Program-made: the position numbers and the translations under genes
From: Phil1 sp040767925
GTDB lineage: Bacteria; Bacillota; Clostridia; Christensenellales; CAG-138
Assembly (NCBI GenBank): GCA_040767925.1
Contig: JAXGNN010000001.1
Location: 1,054,001-1,118,000, forward strand
DNA length: 64,000 nucleotides
Direction: 5' to 3'
The notes under the pieces: model-generated
What the model saw: only the letters and a program-made list of their open reading frames with translations
The model's database searches: none
What the model was told of the DNA's origin: nothing
In this document: in pieces, positions 62,276-64,000 of the stretch
Layout of the letters: each line of letters opens with the position of its first letter
Position numbering within the stretch: the stretch's first letter is position 1

Positions 62276-63055
62276 TCAATATGTCCAGGAGCCGCCGCAC
62301 GGGCAGACCACATGCCCGGTGATATAATCCGCGGCTTCGCTGCAGAGGAACGCGGCCGCCGCCGCCTGATCGTAGGGCAGGCCGACGCGGTACCACCTGA
62401 GGTTGCGCAACTCGTCCTCCATGCTGCGGCCCTCGAAGTGCAGCGCCTCGGTATCGGTGGGGCCGACCGCGAGCGCGTTCACGTTGATACGGTAGGGCAT
62501 GAGCTCCGAGGCGAGGTCGTACGCGAGTCCGATCATCCCGCCCTTGGAAGCGGCATAATGCGGATCGCTGAAATCGTCCCCCAGCGCGGAGCCGGAACTG
62601 ATCATAAGGATCTTACCCTTCTTTTTCCGGGTCATATAGGGCAGGCACTCGTTCGTGACATAATACGTGCCCGTGAGGTTGACGTGCACCACGCGGTCCC
62701 ACTCCTCATAGCTCATTTTATCGAAGGTCGTGCCGCCGCCGAAGGCGGCCGCGTTGTTCACGAGGATGTCGATGTCGCCGAACGCCTCGATTGTCTTGGC
62801 AACGAGGTTCTTCACGTCCTTCAGAACGCCGATGTCGCACTTGACCGCGATAGCCCGGCCGCCGTTGTCCACTATTTTTTTCGCAACCGCCTCGACCTTA
62901 TCGAGCCTCCTGCCGCACAGTACTATATTCGCGCCCAGATCGCCGAACAAGGTGGCAATACCCTCGCCGATACCCGAGCCGCTGCCTGTCACGACGGCCG
63001 TCTTCCCCTCAAACCCGAAATACCTGTTCATCGCGTCAACGGTAACCTGTCTCAT
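62276..63055 (-). CDS. Short-chain dehydrogenase/reductase, tandem copy 1
   Basis: 259 residues. TGSGSGIG, NNAAAFGG, Ser in MISSGSAL and YAASK mark an intact SDR. About three quarters identical by eye to the next SDR, with the conserved segment DRVVHVNLTGTYY unchanged. It lies about 85 bases upstream of the binding-protein gene, in the same direction, so it is probably in the liv operon and acts on the imported compound or a product. Confidence 0.92.
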   Translation of the reverse strand: MRQVTVDAMNRYFGFEGKTAVVTGSGSGIGEGIATLFGDLGANIVLCGRRLDKVEAVAKKIVDNGGRAIAVKCDIGVLKDVKNLVAKTIEAFGDIDILVNNAAAFGGGTTFDKMSYEEWDRVVHVNLTGTYYVTNECLPYMTRKKKGKILMISSGSALGDDFSDPHYAASKGGMIGLAYDLASELMPYRINVNALAVGPTDTEALHFEGRSMEDELRNLRWYRVGLPYDQAAAAAFLCSEAADYITGHVVCPCGGSWTY

Positions 63056-63136
63056 CGCTTTTTCTCCTGTTCGTTCATTTGATCGATCATCGGTGCGGCT
63101 GTCCCGCTACTCGCACGCCGGCAAAGGGGTGCGCGC

Positions 63137-63916
63137 CTAATACATCGGATTTCCGCCGCTCGTACAAATGACGTGGCCGGTGATGTAGTCCGCGGCTTCG
63201 CTGCACAGGAACGCCGCGGCGGCCGCCTGATCGTAGGGCGTGCCGATCCGGTACCACCTGTGCCCCTTAAGCTCGTCCTCTAGGGTGCGGCCTCCGTAGG
63301 TGAGCATTTCGGTCTGTGTGCTGCCCACAACCAGAGAATTGACGTTGATGCGGTAGGGCATGAGCTCGGAGGCAAGCTCGTATGCCAAGCTGAGCATGCC
63401 GTACTTGCTCGCGGCGTAATGCGGATCCGCAAAATCCTTGCCCAACGCGGACGTGGAGCTGATCATGACGATCTTGCCCTTCTTTTTCCGGGTCATATAC
63501 GGCAGGCACTCGTTGGTCATATAGTAGGTACCCGTGAGGTTCACATGCACGACGCGGTCCCATTCCTCGTAGGTCATCTTGTCAAACGTCCGCGTCCCGC
63601 CGAACGCCGCCGCGTTGTTGACGAGGAAATCGATGTCTCCGAATGCTTCGATTGTTTTCATGACGAGGTTCCTGACATCGTCCAGCACGCCAATGTCGCA
63701 GCGCACGGCGATGGCGCTGCCGCCCTCCTCCACAATGCGCTGCGTGACGGATTGGATTTTATCCTCGCGTCTGCCGCAAAGAACGACGTTCGCACCAAGC
63801 TGTCCGAACAGGATGGCGATCCCCTCGCCAATACCTGAGCCGGCACCGCTTATGACGGCAGTTTTTCCACGAAAGCCGAAATATGTTGCCATCGCGTCAA
63901 TGGTGATCTGCCTCAC
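63137..63916 (-). CDS. Short-chain dehydrogenase/reductase, tandem copy 2
   Basis: 259 residues. SGAGSGIG, NNAAAFGG, MISSTSAL and YAASK are intact, so both copies are potentially active. It is a tandem duplicate of the preceding gene; the differences cluster in the substrate loop after the Tyr (NSLVVGSTQTEML against NALAVGPTDTEAL), suggesting different substrate preference. It is the first gene of the liv operon within this window. Confidence 0.92.
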   Translation of the reverse strand: MRQITIDAMATYFGFRGKTAVISGAGSGIGEGIAILFGQLGANVVLCGRREDKIQSVTQRIVEEGGSAIAVRCDIGVLDDVRNLVMKTIEAFGDIDFLVNNAAAFGGTRTFDKMTYEEWDRVVHVNLTGTYYMTNECLPYMTRKKKGKIVMISSTSALGKDFADPHYAASKYGMLSLAYELASELMPYRINVNSLVVGSTQTEMLTYGGRTLEDELKGHRWYRIGTPYDQAAAAAFLCSEAADYITGHVICTSGGNPMY

Positions 63917-64000
63917 GCTGCTCTCCCCCTCATTTACCGCATTTGTGTTATGTACTTGGTCCGCTTGATGGAGCTTCGTTGTGAAACCGATGATGTTGTA

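Overview
The window looks like DNA from an anaerobic, GC-rich member of the Bacillota (Clostridia-like). The basis is strong AGGAGG-type ribosome sites, lipoprotein-type solute-binding proteins, sigma-A promoters (TTGACA-17-TATAAT), a glycyl radical enzyme with its activase, and a Firmicutes-type phage replication module. GC content differs by region (by eye): about 55% in the phage block and in 13.4-24.3 kb, clearly lower in 24.6-30.9 kb, and above 60% in most of 31-64 kb. This suggests several acquisition events, or less likely a chimeric assembly.

Region 1 (1-11.7 kb, minus strand) is part of a prophage. In transcription order it has a sigma-like factor, a small protein, a SNF2 helicase, two accessory proteins, a family A DNA polymerase, a DUF4406-like protein, a primase-helicase, a VRR-NUC nuclease, a small protein, a RinA/ArpU-like regulator, an HNH nuclease, terminase small subunit (two compensating frameshifts) and a phage metK cut by the window edge. 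Structural genes would lie to the left; no integrase is in the window.

Region 2 (11.9-13.45 kb, plus) holds two genes of an ABC-three-component (ABC-3C) conflict system: an effector with a degenerate HNH core and a middle component. The ATPase is missing, and the middle component runs straight into the next operon.

Region 3 (13.4-24.3 kb, plus) is a catabolic operon: N-acyl-D-amino-acid deacylase, a complete Dpp-type peptide ABC transporter, a two-component system and an M20 peptidase. Region 4 (24.3-30.9 kb) is a decayed defence island: a flavoprotein 5' fragment, the 3' half of a GmrSD-like type IV restriction enzyme, a TrlF-like PHP-ATPase whose PHP domain is split by an internal inversion of about 400 bp, an unknown gene and an XRE regulator.

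Region 5 (31-42.2 kb) is a second acyl-D-amino-acid or peptide catabolic cluster: MFS transporter, M20D amidohydrolase, serine hydrolase, D-aminoacylase, glycyl radical enzyme plus activase, M29 aminopeptidase and alanine racemase, with a TetR regulator downstream. Region 6 (43-51.8 kb) has a ParB fragment and an Opp/Dpp operon with an M14 peptidase, read from a near-consensus promoter with a 24-bp palindromic operator and facing an RpiR regulator. Region 7 (52.4-64 kb) has a KDPG aldolase, two NodB-type deacetylases, a DUF885-like peptidase and a branched-chain-amino-acid-type (Liv) transporter operon with three SDR dehydrogenases, two of them tandem duplicates. A MITE-like repeat of about 220 bp occurs at 30.7 and 51.9 kb. 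No tRNA, rRNA or CRISPR array was found.
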